From Dyadobacter koreensis (GTDB lineage: Bacteria > Bacteroidota > Bacteroidia > Cytophagales > Spirosomataceae): DNA of 64,000 nucleotides. This document shows positions 8,957 to 18,742 of this stretch, piece by piece. Both the position numbers and the translations under genes were made by a program. How positions within the stretch are numbered: the first letter of the stretch is position 1; each line of letters starts with the position of its first letter. Location: the NCBI RefSeq assembly GCF_900108855.1, contig NZ_FNXY01000012.1, positions 49,911 through 113,910 on the forward strand. Reading direction: 5' to 3'. The notes under the pieces were generated by a model. It saw only the letters and a list, made by a program, of their open reading frames with translations, had not been told where the DNA came from and ran no database searches.

Positions 8957-9593
8957 TTAAAGCTATTACGAATTAACAAAGTTGATATGAGCACTGAACC
9001 GGCACTCGTGAACGCCGGGTTGCAAATATAGTAATTCAAATGCCTTAAAGGGTGATTTTAAGAATGAAAAGCGGGCAACGGTAGCATATTTCACGATTTC
9101 GAAGCCTGTCCTTTGATCCCGGTTTATTACTAAAACGAATTAGCGCTGTATCTGATGTCCATATGCTTTCTTTTTTAAATATACAGAAACTCCCACAGCT
9201 GGCTCCGTGAATCAACGTCTACAAGCAATTAGTAAAGTACAATTTATAGTCAAATATCTATTAAACTTATACAATTCTAATATTTACTAATATTTTATAT
9301 TGAATTTCTAATAAATAATTAATTTAAATTACCAGTTAATCACTTTTTTCAAGTTTTAATTTTAAAATATTTTAGTTTTGTAGAATATTATTCTGAATTA
9401 AATTAGTTTAATTTGATAATCAAAATAAGAGCAACCCAACACTTAATAACTTAAAAAAGATAAATAATGAACATAAAATTATAGAAACCTCACATTTTTA
9501 TTCACCAATGACTTAAAGTAAACCTGTATAATTTAAAAATTCACTCCTATTTTATTCAAATATTACTATTTAGCAACCTATAACATCTAACTA
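8957..9593. other. Divergent 637-bp spacer between thrA and susC
   Basis: No gene is supported here. The left 100 bases hold the thrA upstream signals. The right 450 bases are very AT-rich. TAGTTTTG at 9373-9380 resembles the plus-strand -7 consensus TAnnTTTG, without a clear -33 TTG. If used, the SusC transcript would have a leader of about 200 nt. Confidence 0.4.
8999..9030 (-). promoter_or_regulatory. thrA: Possible thrA promoter -7 element and leader hairpin
   Basis: On the minus strand TATATTTG (bases 9030-9023) matches the Bacteroidota -7 consensus TAnnTTTG, but no good TTG is seen 19-20 bases upstream. Just downstream, CCGGC (8999-9003) and GCCGG (9014-9018) form a 5-bp stem with a 10-nt loop. 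The start codon is about 60 bases further on. Confidence 0.35.
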
Positions 9594-12500
9594 ATGAGAA
9601 AACATTTTACAATGGGTTTCATGTCGCTTCTAATGCTGCTAAGCTTAGCAAGTTTTGGACAGGACCTCGCCATCAAAGGCAAGGTGACATCAAAAGGAGA
9701 CGGCGGGGCTTTGCCAGGTGCCAGCGTTTTAATCAAGGGAACAAGCCGTGGAAGTACAACCAACGCTGACGGAGAATTTACAATCAGTGCAGCATCCAAT
9801 GCAACTTTGGTTGTTTCCTTTATCGGATTTAAATCCCTGGAAGTTCCGGTAGGAGCGAAAACAACTCTTGATATCTTTTTAGAAGAAGATGCGACACAAT
9901 TTAATGAAGTTGTCGTAACTGCGCTTGGTATCGCCAGGGAGAAAAAGGCACTTGGTTATTCTGTGCAGGAAGTGAGCGGAAAGGCTTTGACTCAGGCCCG
10001 TGAAACGAACTTAATAAACTCATTATCAGGAAGACTTGCGGGTGTTCAGGTAACAAATTCAAATGGTGCCCCGGGAGCTTCTTCCCGTATGATCATCCGT
10101 GGAGCGAGTTCAATCGGAAGTAACAACCAGCCACTTTTCGTTGTTGATGGAGTACCGATCGATAACAGTAACTTCGGTTCCGGAACAGGTGTTGACTACG
10201 GTAATGCTGCGGCATCTATCAACCCGGATGACGTTGAATCAATCAACGTTTTGAAAGGACCAAGTGCAGCTGCACTTTATGGTTCACGCGGCGCTAACGG
10301 TGTAGTTTTGATCACAACGAAAAGCGGAAAAGGATCAAAAGGAATTGGTGTTTCTTTCAATACCAATACTTCCTTTGAATCTGTTTTCCGTCAGCCAGAA
10401 TGGCAAAATGAGTATGGACAAGGCGCAAAGGGACTTTTCTCTTATAAAGACGGCCAAGGTGGCGGCGTAAATGACGGTGTGGATGAAAGCTGGGGACCAA
10501 AACTGGACGGAAGATTATTACCCCAGTTTGATTCGCCAATTGCAGCTGACGGGACAAGAACGCCTACTCCATGGGTTGCAAATCCTGATAACGTAAACCA
10601 ATTCTACCAAACTGGCAAAACGTATACTAATAACGTTGGTGTTACCGGTGGAAACGACAAAGCCGATTTCCGTTTGTCTTTTACAAACCTGAAACAAGAT
10701 GGTATCTTACCAAATACAAATTACAAACGCCAGACCGTGGCATTGAACGCTGGCTGGAACCTTACTCCAAAATTGAATGTAAGAGCCACTGTTAACTACG
10801 TAAAAGATGGCAGTGATAACCGTAACAACTTCGGACTTTATTTCATCTGGTTCGGTCGTCAGGTTAATATGAACAACCTTACAAATTATACAAAACCAGG
10901 CAGCATTTATCAGAACAACTGGAACGACAACTACTGGACAAACCCTTACTATTTATTGAACAACAGTACAAGAGAGAATCAGCGCGATCGTTTGTACGGA
11001 AATATCTCTGCTACTTACAAACTGACTGACTGGCTTACTCTGACTGGCCGTTCAGGTACTGACTTTTACGAAGATCGTCGTAAAACAAGAACTGCTGCCC
11101 GCCAGGCAAAACTGGGAACAACACAGCTTTATGATGCCTATAACGAAGAACAGGTTTTTGTTCGCGAGTCCAACTCCGACTTCTTGCTGAACGCAACAAA
11201 GAAATTTGGTGAATTTGATATTACGGCAAACATTGGAGGTAACCACCGTTCAAACTTTGCACAAAGAAACTATATGGGCGCAACCGAACTTGCGATCCCA
11301 CGAGTTTGGAACATGGGGAACTCTCGCCAGCGCCCGGTTGTAGAAAATTCCTACATTGAGAAAACAGTAAATAGTTTGTATGCTTCGGCGAACTTAGGTT
11401 TCCGTAATTATTTATTCGTAGATCTTACCGCCCGTAATGACTGGTCAAGCTCCCTGCCTGGAAACAACAGATCTTACTTCTACCCTTCTGCTGCTGTTAG
11501 TGCGATTCTTTCCGATATGTTTGATGTAAAATCGTCTGTTTTATCTTTTGCTAAAATCAGAGCAGGTCTTGCACAAGTTGGTAATGACACCGATCCATAT
11601 CGTCTGGCAAGTACTTATAAATATGAAAATCCCTGGGGAAGCACGCCGAGTTTATCTGAAAACAACGCTCTTTTAAATGCTGAGTTAAAACCTGAAATCA
11701 CAACTTCTTATGAAATCGGTGCTGATATCAGACTTTGGCAGAATCGTGTTGGACTTGACGTTACTTATTACAGCAAAGCTTCAACAGATCAGATCCTTGA
11801 CGTAAACGTTTCAAATGCGTCTGGTTATTTGTCTAAACTTTTAAACGCTGGTAAAATCACAAACAAAGGGATTGAAATCCAGTTGACAACAACGCCTGTT
11901 AAAGTTGGAAACTTCCAGTGGGATATTAATTTGAACTGGGCACGTAACAAAAACAAAGTAGTTTCTCTTGCTGACAACCTGACTACTTATCAGCTGAACA
12001 CAAGTTACAATCCGTTAACTCAGACCACTTCAACAAACAGTTTCCGTGGATTATCCGTTGAAGCACGTGTTGGTCAGCCTTACGGTACTTTCTTCGGAAA
12101 GGGTTTCCTACGCGCTCCGGACGGACAAATTGTTTACGATGCACAAGGTTATCCGATGCTTGACCCTGTTAGCCGTGTGCTAGGAAACTTCACTCCGGAC
12201 TGGATCGGCGGTATTTCCAACGTGTTTAAATACAAAAACTTCTCGCTTAGTACTTTGATTGATATCAAACACGGTGGCGATATTTTCTCGCAATCAATCA
12301 ACGTAGGACGTTACACAGGGGTTTTGAAAGAAACTACTCTGGGTCGCGAAACAGGCATTGTCGGGCGAGGTGTAGTAAACACAGGGACAGCTGATGCACC
12401 AAACTATGTGCCGAATACAAAAAGTATTTCATCTGAGGAATATCACCATAAATATTACTTGCTGACAAACAACGAAAACACAATTTTCGATGCAAGTTAT

Positions 12501-12737
12501 GTAAAACTTCGTGAGGTGAAATTCACTTACATGATCTCTGGAAAAGTGATGAAAAAACTTCCTTTCCGTGATATCGCAGTATCGGTTGTAGGCAGAAACC
12601 TTGCGCTTCTAAAAAGCAATCTTCCTCACATCGATCCTGAAACGAGTTACTACAACGATGGTAATTTACAAGGTATAGAAAATGGTCAGATTCCGACAAC
12701 AAGATCTATCGGTTTTAACATCAGCTTCAATCTTTAA
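9594..12737 (+). CDS. SusC/RagA-type TonB-dependent outer-membrane transporter
   Basis: Outer-membrane TonB-dependent importer that works with a surface SusD lipoprotein to take up oligosaccharides or other large nutrients. Signal peptide about 1-22 (ends ASFGQ). Then a CarboxypepD_reg-like domain (about 24-105: GKVTSKGDGGALPGASV...), a plug domain (about 115-225, including RGASSIGSNNQPLFVVDGVP) and a large beta-barrel to residue 1047. There is no N-terminal STN domain, so it probably does not signal to an anti-sigma factor. The SusD partner begins 24 bp downstream. No glycosidase, sulfatase or regulator is adjacent, so the substrate is unknown. Confidence 0.95.
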   Translation: MRKHFTMGFMSLLMLLSLASFGQDLAIKGKVTSKGDGGALPGASVLIKGTSRGSTTNADGEFTISAASNATLVVSFIGFKSLEVPVGAKTTLDIFLEEDATQFNEVVVTALGIAREKKALGYSVQEVSGKALTQARETNLINSLSGRLAGVQVTNSNGAPGASSRMIIRGASSIGSNNQPLFVVDGVPIDNSNFGSGTGVDYGNAAASINPDDVESINVLKGPSAAALYGSRGANGVVLITTKSGKGSKGIGVSFNTNTSFESVFRQPEWQNEYGQGAKGLFSYKDGQGGGVNDGVDESWGPKLDGRLLPQFDSPIAADGTRTPTPWVANPDNVNQFYQTGKTYTNNVGVTGGNDKADFRLSFTNLKQDGILPNTNYKRQTVALNAGWNLTPKLNVRATVNYVKDGSDNRNNFGLYFIWFGRQVNMNNLTNYTKPGSIYQNNWNDNYWTNPYYLLNNSTRENQRDRLYGNISATYKLTDWLTLTGRSGTDFYEDRRKTRTAARQAKLGTTQLYDAYNEEQVFVRESNSDFLLNATKKFGEFDITANIGGNHRSNFAQRNYMGATELAIPRVWNMGNSRQRPVVENSYIEKTVNSLYASANLGFRNYLFVDLTARNDWSSSLPGNNRSYFYPSAAVSAILSDMFDVKSSVLSFAKIRAGLAQVGNDTDPYRLASTYKYENPWGSTPSLSENNALLNAELKPEITTSYEIGADIRLWQNRVGLDVTYYSKASTDQILDVNVSNASGYLSKLLNAGKITNKGIEIQLTTTPVKVGNFQWDINLNWARNKNKVVSLADNLTTYQLNTSYNPLTQTTSTNSFRGLSVEARVGQPYGTFFGKGFLRAPDGQIVYDAQGYPMLDPVSRVLGNFTPDWIGGISNVFKYKNFSLSTLIDIKHGGDIFSQSINVGRYTGVLKETTLGRETGIVGRGVVNTGTADAPNYVPNTKSISSEEYHHKYYLLTNNENTIFDASYVKLREVKFTYMISGKVMKKLPFRDIAVSVVGRNLALLKSNLPHIDPETSYYNDGNLQGIENGQIPTTRSIGFNISFNL

Positions 12738-12761
12738 GTAATTTTCTTTAATTGATTTTAT

Positions 12762-14222
12762 ATGAAAAGTTTAAAATATTCATTCCGCTCCAAACTATTA
12801 TTAGCAGCCACTTTCCTGTGTGCCACGGCTTGTACCGGAGATTTTGACAAACTTAATACAAACCCAAACAGTGCATCTTCCGGAACGGCTGATCTGTTTA
12901 TGCCGCACGGAATTCAGAGTGCCGTAGATATTCAGTCGGGCGGTTCACTTGGTATGGACATCGGCGAAGGATTTTCTCAGCACTGGGCTCGTATCCAATA
13001 TACGGATATTGATCAATATACCGTTTCCGCTGACGTTTACAATGCCGGATGGCAGGGACTTTATATCGAAGCGCTTGCTGATTATAACCGTATCTACAAA
13101 TTGGGCGAGGAAACAGGTAATACCAACTATCAGGCTGCTGCGGTAATTCTTCGCTCCTGGGTTTTTTCTCTGCTTGCAGATGTTTACGGAGATATTCCTT
13201 ACAAAACGGCAATTCAGGGATTGGAAGGAACTTTGCTTCCAACTTATGATTCTCAGAAAGATGTTTACGCAGGATTAGTTGCCGAATTGAAAACAGCAGG
13301 CGAATCGATAAACACTGCAAACACATCGATGCCAATCGGAGGCGATATTCTTTTCAACGGTGATATGGCCAAATGGAAAAAATTTGCTAATACCCTAAGC
13401 CTTCGTCTTTTGAGCAGAATGATTGACAAAGCCGATGCACCAATTAACGTAAAAACTGAGATCGCCAGAATCCTTGGTGATCCTGCAAAATACCCCGTTA
13501 TAACGTCAGTTTCTGAAAACATTCAGCTTAATTATCTGGACGCTACGAACAACCAAAACCCTGTTTTTGTAAACCGCAGAACGCGTGATGATCACCGTGT
13601 AAGTGCGACTTTAGTTAACAAACTGGCTGCAATGAACGATGACAGACTTGCAATTTATGCAAACTTACCAGCAGATGGAGGTACTTACAAAGGTGTTCCA
13701 AACGGTTTGGCATCGTCTGATGCCAACGCATTAGGTTTAACTAAAACTTCAAAAGTTGGAAACTATTTTACGGCAGCAACAGCTCCTGGTGTGATTATGA
13801 CTTACGCAGAATTATTATTCCTTAAAGCTGAATTTGCGTACAAGGGCGTAACATCGGCAGGTGATGCAGCCACAAATTACGCGGCTGGAATTACGGCGTC
13901 GTTTGCACAATACAAGCTTCCGGCACCGACTGCATACCTTGCGGCAAATGCATTGAAAAGCGGAGCGGACGGGTTCACCCAGATCATGGAACAAAAATGG
14001 ATCGCGTTGTATGGTCAAGGTCTGGAAGCGTGGACAGAATATCGTCGCACAGGCATTCCCGCTTTGGTAACTCCAACAAACAACACAAATCAAAACGTTC
14101 TTCCAACACGTCTTCCATATCCTGGTTCAGAAGAGTCGCTAAACTTTGCTAACTACGACGCAGCCCTTAAAAAACAAGGTGGAAAGAACGATATGAAACT
14201 GAAATTATGGTTTGCAAAATAA
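12762..14222 (+). CDS. SusD/RagB-family nutrient-binding outer-membrane lipoprotein
   Basis: Surface lipoprotein that forms the lid of the preceding SusC channel. The lipobox ATAC places the lipidated cysteine at residue 24. The following GDFDKLNTNPN segment is typical of the SusD-like_2 subgroup, often described for non-starch or peptide substrates. Helical TPR-like content runs through the middle, and 486 aa is normal. It is 24 bp behind susC, and a strong terminator lies about 33 bp after the stop, so the operon is just susCD. Confidence 0.93.
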   Translation: MKSLKYSFRSKLLLAATFLCATACTGDFDKLNTNPNSASSGTADLFMPHGIQSAVDIQSGGSLGMDIGEGFSQHWARIQYTDIDQYTVSADVYNAGWQGLYIEALADYNRIYKLGEETGNTNYQAAAVILRSWVFSLLADVYGDIPYKTAIQGLEGTLLPTYDSQKDVYAGLVAELKTAGESINTANTSMPIGGDILFNGDMAKWKKFANTLSLRLLSRMIDKADAPINVKTEIARILGDPAKYPVITSVSENIQLNYLDATNNQNPVFVNRRTRDDHRVSATLVNKLAAMNDDRLAIYANLPADGGTYKGVPNGLASSDANALGLTKTSKVGNYFTAATAPGVIMTYAELLFLKAEFAYKGVTSAGDAATNYAAGITASFAQYKLPAPTAYLAANALKSGADGFTQIMEQKWIALYGQGLEAWTEYRRTGIPALVTPTNNTNQNVLPTRLPYPGSEESLNFANYDAALKKQGGKNDMKLKLWFAK

Positions 14223-14254
14223 AATGAGCATCTGATCATTGCTCCTAAAATGAC

Positions 14255-14288
14255 AAAGAGGATACCGGCTGATGCTGGTATCCTCTTT
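14255..14288 (+). terminator. Intrinsic terminator of the susCD operon
   Basis: Perfect 12-bp stem AAAGAGGATACC / GGTATCCTCTTT with a 10-nt loop, followed by a T run, just after the SusD stop. Confidence 0.88.
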
Positions 14289-14315
14289 TTTATACGACAG
14301 AATTTATTCGACCTC

Positions 14316-15080
14316 TTAAAATGCAATGCCAAAACCAGCTCCGATATTTACCACGCCAATGAAACGACTTTCATTGATTCTGTCATTATGTTCAAAACCA
14401 GCAACCTGAGCCCTTATAGCCAAATCTTTCACCTCCGCTTTTGCCCCAATGACATCACCGCTAAGATGAAAAAATAATGCTCCGGATATCGGCAGACGTA
14501 AACTCGCACCTGCTCCAAAACCTACTGGATTTACAATTTTTCTGTTAAGGCTTACCTGTATTTCCTCGGCTCCCTCAATAATTTGACCACTCGAGTTAGT
14601 TTGTTTTCCTATCAGCAATACAGAAGGCGTTGTCGCTTTCACAATTCCTGCCTGAACGTGCGCCTCAAATTGCACCCGGTTGAAATTAAGATATAGTGCC
14701 GGCCCGATTAGTGCCGCCCCTAACTTCCATTTCGAAACATTGCTGTCCCACGCATATGTCCTGTCTATGGCTGTGACATAAGAATTTGCCTTATCGATAA
14801 TCGGGTCAGAATTAGTAGTATTCTGATTAAAACTACCTGACAATTTTACTCCAAACCAGCGGGTAATTCTGTGATCATAATTTACTTGTCCGAAATATCC
14901 GGAACCAGCCAGCCCGGCAAGGGGATCATTCAACTTTTCCGTGGCCAGCTCTCCCACCGGTAAACTATATCCACCAGTGACCGAAAAGAAATTCTTCGTA
15001 TCCTGTGCGCTAACATCCTCGGATTTAGTCGTTAAAAAAATCATTATCAGCGTTGAAAAGCAAAAACTGAACTTTATCAT
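14316..15080 (-). CDS. Predicted outer-membrane beta-barrel protein
   Basis: About 254 aa from the chosen start. An open frame continues 66 bases further upstream, but only the internal Met (MIKFSFCFSTLIMIF...) gives a proper signal peptide, ending VSAQ, so that start is preferred. The mature part alternates short amphipathic strands and glycine-rich turns (GGYSLPVGEL, VGFGAGASLRLP, GVVNIGAGFGIAF at the C-terminus) and ends in an aromatic residue, as outer-membrane barrels do. No specific family is recognised. It is convergent with susCD and has no operon partner. Confidence 0.72.
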   Translation of the reverse strand: MIKFSFCFSTLIMIFLTTKSEDVSAQDTKNFFSVTGGYSLPVGELATEKLNDPLAGLAGSGYFGQVNYDHRITRWFGVKLSGSFNQNTTNSDPIIDKANSYVTAIDRTYAWDSNVSKWKLGAALIGPALYLNFNRVQFEAHVQAGIVKATTPSVLLIGKQTNSSGQIIEGAEEIQVSLNRKIVNPVGFGAGASLRLPISGALFFHLSGDVIGAKAEVKDLAIRAQVAGFEHNDRINESRFIGVVNIGAGFGIAF

Positions 15081-15297
15081 AGGGGAGTGAATTTTATAAA
15101 AAAACTTATAATCATAAGTTAGTGATGATACTATGTTGCTAAACATTGAACCAACGCATTTTAGTATACTATTCGTTCGATTTAACGCGTTTTAGGGTAA
15201 TTTTTTCAACACAATTTAACCTAAACCTTATTAAATGGTAACATTTTGATTTGGTACAAAATTGGTATTGTGACAAACAAACCAAATCACTACTATC

Positions 15298-15552
15298 ATG
15301 GACAGAAGAGAAACAGATAAGGAAGCGAAAGCTACTAAAAATACCAAGAACGTTTGGAAATGGATCTTGGGTGTTGGAATTGTTTTAATGTTAATTGCTT
15401 TTTGGGGAGGATTTTTCAATCATGACGAACACTTCAGTGAAGCAGACACTCCTTCTGAAAATGCAACCATGAATTCAGACACTGTAGCGTCTGATACATC
15501 CATGGAAGTTCACCCGGATACAATCATGAAAAGTGTTAGAGGCACTAAGTAA
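15298..15552 (+). CDS. Small single-pass membrane protein of unknown function
   Basis: 84 residues. A charged N-terminus (1-18, many Lys/Glu) is followed by one transmembrane helix (about 20-41, WKWILGVGIVLMLIAFWGGF) and a Ser/Thr/Asp/Glu-rich soluble tail. The topology resembles small Bacteroidota membrane proteins, but no family is recognised. Its TAA abuts the stop codon of the convergent dehydrogenase gene with no bases between. Because it is short, coding status rests on the plausible helix and the clean ATG. Confidence 0.6.
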   Translation: MDRRETDKEAKATKNTKNVWKWILGVGIVLMLIAFWGGFFNHDEHFSEADTPSENATMNSDTVASDTSMEVHPDTIMKSVRGTK

Positions 15553-18507
15553 TTAGTTCAGTGCCTCCCATAATATCTCGATTGGGTGCTTTGCCCTACG
15601 GCCGGTACCATCTTTAATCTGATGACGGCAGCTAGTACCAGGTGCGGCAATAATTACATCTTCCGGTTGTTGACGCACCGACGGGAAAAGCACTAACTCT
15701 CCTATCTGCATAGAGACTTCGTAATGCTCTTCCTCATAGCCAAAGGAACCAGCCATTCCACAGCAGCCCGATGGTATCAATTGTACCTTATAATTTTCAG
15801 GAACCGACAGCGCTTTTTTAGAGGTTGACAAAGATGACAAAGCTTTCTGATGACAGTGCCCATGGAGTTTGATTAAGCGTTGTTCACGACTGAAAGTGGT
15901 TTTTGTTATCCTTTTTGCATCAATTTCCCTGGAAATAAATTCTTCAAACAACAAAGCATGGGCAGCGATATTCTGCGCGTCAATTTTCAAATTCTCAGGG
16001 ACAAGGTCGATATACTCATCACGGAAAGAAAGAATTGCTGAAGGTTCTATTCCGATCAATGGTGTTTTTTGAGAAATTATATCTTTCAGTAATTCAATAT
16101 TCCGGACCGCGAGCTTTTGTGCGTCTTTTACCAAACCTTTCGATAGATAAGAGCGCCCCGATTCTTCATGCTTGGGAATGATCACCTGATATCCAAGCTT
16201 TTCAAGAAGCATGACTGCTTTCTTTCCTATTTCAACATCATTATAATTTGTAAACTCGTCACAGAACAAGTACACTTTTAAATCTGTATTATTATTTGTA
16301 TTCTTCTTGTTGTGCTTTACCCACCAATTTTTTAGCGTGGTAGTATGCAGTAATGGCATGGATCTGTCCGGATGGAAGCCAACGATTTTATTAGCCACTT
16401 TTCTCAACGTGTCATTCCCAAAAACCGCATTGAATGCCCAGGGGGCAATAGAAGCCAGTTTCATCTGCTTGCCAAAATTTGCAATCAGATTTGTCCTCAG
16501 CGGAATAGCATGCGTTTCGTAATATTGTTGCGTAAATTCTGCTTTCATCTTTCCAACATCCACACTCGACGGACATTCGGATTTACAGCCTTTACAGGAA
16601 AGACAAAGATCCAGGACTTCCTTAACCATTTCCGGAGTTGTCGCGCTTTCAACCTGCGCAGCTCCTGGCGTCAGATATTGACGTAGAATATTTGCCCTTG
16701 CCCGTGTAGTATCACGTTCGCGGCGTGTTGCCATATAACTGGGACACATGGTTCCGCCAGTCAATTCCGTTTTCCGGCAATCGCCTGAGCCACTGCATTT
16801 TTCAGCCAGACGGAGCATACTTTCATCTTTTGAAAAATCAAAAGTTGTCGGGATAACCGGTTTTTCCTTATCCTGCTCAAACCGCAGGAATTCATTCATG
16901 GGAGGTGTATCAACGATTTTATTAGCATTAAAAATACCATTCGGATCCCAGATTCTTTTAACCTGCCGGAAAATCTCATATACTTCTTCTCCCATCATAA
17001 AGGGAATAAATTCTCCACGTAGACGGCCATCGCCATGTTCTCCGGAAAGAGCACCTTTATATTTTTTAACAAGCACTGCAGTATCCGCAAGCACCTGCCT
17101 GAATTTCTGTTTTCCCTCGGAAGTTTTCAGATTGATCATTGGCTCCACATGCAGCTCGCCAGCACCAGCGTGCGCGTAGTACGAAGCATGCAAACCATGA
17201 CTTTCAATCAGTTTTTCAAGATCATCGATATAAGCCGGCAGATCTTCTACCGCCACGGCACAGTCTTCGATCAGGTTAACGGGCTGGGTGTCCCCCGGCA
17301 AATTTCGGATCAATCCTAAACCCGCTTTTCTGATTTCCCATGCCTTATTTGCATCGTCGCCAAATAGCAAGGGATAGGCGTATCCCAATTGTTCATCCCG
17401 CAGATCTGCAATAAGCGCATCTGCCTGCACTTTTACTTCTTCTTCCGTATCCCCCCAAAACTCAACCATCAGCAAAGCTGCCGGATCGCCTTCGAGAAAA
17501 AACCGGTTTTTAGAATAAATATGATGGCCTTTGGTAAAATCCATTATGTAGCGATCTACCAGTTCAGAGGCCTTAGGATTATGTTTCATCGCCACCCGGT
17601 TTGCGTGCAAAGACTCAGCAAGGGAGTTGGCATGAACACAAACAACGCCAACGGCGGCCGGCGGCATATCAACCAAAGCAATTTTTGCTTCAGTAACAAA
17701 GCATAATGTCCCTTCCGAACCAGCGATGAGATTACATAAGTTGACCTGATCTTGTTCAAAATTACTGACAAGCGCATCCAGCGCATACCCGGAATTCCGG
17801 CGCGTGACGGTCGGTTTAGCAAATTGTTTTTTAATCAAATCCTGATCAACCGGATTTGAAAGTATTCCCCACATACCAGCGTAAATCGCCTGCTCACGCT
17901 TGCCACCGCCGGATCCTGCTACTTTCCTGACATAGTCTGCGGTCGAAGAATTATTGAAAACAGTTTCTGTTCCATCCGATAACAAAGCTTTGACTTCCAA
18001 TAAATGATCACGCGTGGCGCCCCAGGTAATCGAATGCAGACCACACGAGTTGTTGCCAATCATTCCGCCTATCATAGCACGATTGGCTGTTGAAGTTTCC
18101 GGACCGAAAAGTAAGCCATAAGGTGCCAGATGTTTATTCAGATCGTCACGGATTACGCCCGGCTGAACCCTCACCCATTTCTCCCCGATATTCACTTCCA
18201 AAATTGCGCCGAAATGTTTGGAGATATCAACCACGATCCCTTTTCCAACAACTTGTCCTGCGAGCGAAGTACCGGCCGCTCTTGGAATCAATGTTAGTTT
18301 TTTTTCATTTGCAAACCTGATGAGCGTCCGGATATCCTCCACCGTTCGCGGCAAAGCAACTGCAACCGGCATTTCCTGATAAACAGAAGCATCGGTTGCA
18401 TAAATATGTCTCTGAGCAGTATGGACAGTGGAATCGTCGTAATATAGTTCTCCTTCAAATCCGTTTTTGAGGGAATTAAAATCCAGTAAGGCAAGGCGGT
18501 TCATCAT
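15553..18507 (-). CDS. FAD-linked oxidase fused to Fe-S / CCG-domain subunit (GlcD-GlcF or D-lactate dehydrogenase type)
   Basis: A 984-residue fusion predicted to oxidise a 2-hydroxy acid (D-lactate, glycolate or D-2-hydroxyglutarate are the family substrates) and pass electrons to the respiratory chain. The N-terminal FAD-binding PCMH domain (about 48-230) contains PRAAGTSLAGQ and GGMIGNNSCG, followed by the FAD-oxidase C domain to about 540. Fe-S ligands follow: a CX5C...C set near 570 (CSGSGDCRK...TMCPSY) and CLSCKGCKSECP near 633. The C-terminal CCG domain has HGHCHQK and PSGCCGMAGSFG (about 915). It starts MM, and either Met is possible. No transporter is adjacent to fix the substrate. 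Confidence 0.9.
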   Translation of the reverse strand: MMNRLALLDFNSLKNGFEGELYYDDSTVHTAQRHIYATDASVYQEMPVAVALPRTVEDIRTLIRFANEKKLTLIPRAAGTSLAGQVVGKGIVVDISKHFGAILEVNIGEKWVRVQPGVIRDDLNKHLAPYGLLFGPETSTANRAMIGGMIGNNSCGLHSITWGATRDHLLEVKALLSDGTETVFNNSSTADYVRKVAGSGGGKREQAIYAGMWGILSNPVDQDLIKKQFAKPTVTRRNSGYALDALVSNFEQDQVNLCNLIAGSEGTLCFVTEAKIALVDMPPAAVGVVCVHANSLAESLHANRVAMKHNPKASELVDRYIMDFTKGHHIYSKNRFFLEGDPAALLMVEFWGDTEEEVKVQADALIADLRDEQLGYAYPLLFGDDANKAWEIRKAGLGLIRNLPGDTQPVNLIEDCAVAVEDLPAYIDDLEKLIESHGLHASYYAHAGAGELHVEPMINLKTSEGKQKFRQVLADTAVLVKKYKGALSGEHGDGRLRGEFIPFMMGEEVYEIFRQVKRIWDPNGIFNANKIVDTPPMNEFLRFEQDKEKPVIPTTFDFSKDESMLRLAEKCSGSGDCRKTELTGGTMCPSYMATRRERDTTRARANILRQYLTPGAAQVESATTPEMVKEVLDLCLSCKGCKSECPSSVDVGKMKAEFTQQYYETHAIPLRTNLIANFGKQMKLASIAPWAFNAVFGNDTLRKVANKIVGFHPDRSMPLLHTTTLKNWWVKHNKKNTNNNTDLKVYLFCDEFTNYNDVEIGKKAVMLLEKLGYQVIIPKHEESGRSYLSKGLVKDAQKLAVRNIELLKDIISQKTPLIGIEPSAILSFRDEYIDLVPENLKIDAQNIAAHALLFEEFISREIDAKRITKTTFSREQRLIKLHGHCHQKALSSLSTSKKALSVPENYKVQLIPSGCCGMAGSFGYEEEHYEVSMQIGELVLFPSVRQQPEDVIIAAPGTSCRHQIKDGTGRRAKHPIEILWEALN

Positions 18508-18742
18508 TATACGGCACTTGCAGAAGCAAGTATTTTCTTATCGTTCAGGAAACTTGTTTTCCGCTCAAAGATAACCTTACGACATGAAAAACGGAACGGT
18601 GAAACCCAGATCAAACATATTCACGAAAAGAAATCCGATATTGGCATAGTTATTTAATTATCAGCTCTGAAAATCTAAGCTATAATCCTTTGAATATTAA
18701 TCCATTATTCGTCGAACGACTAACAAACCATCCCAGCTTACT

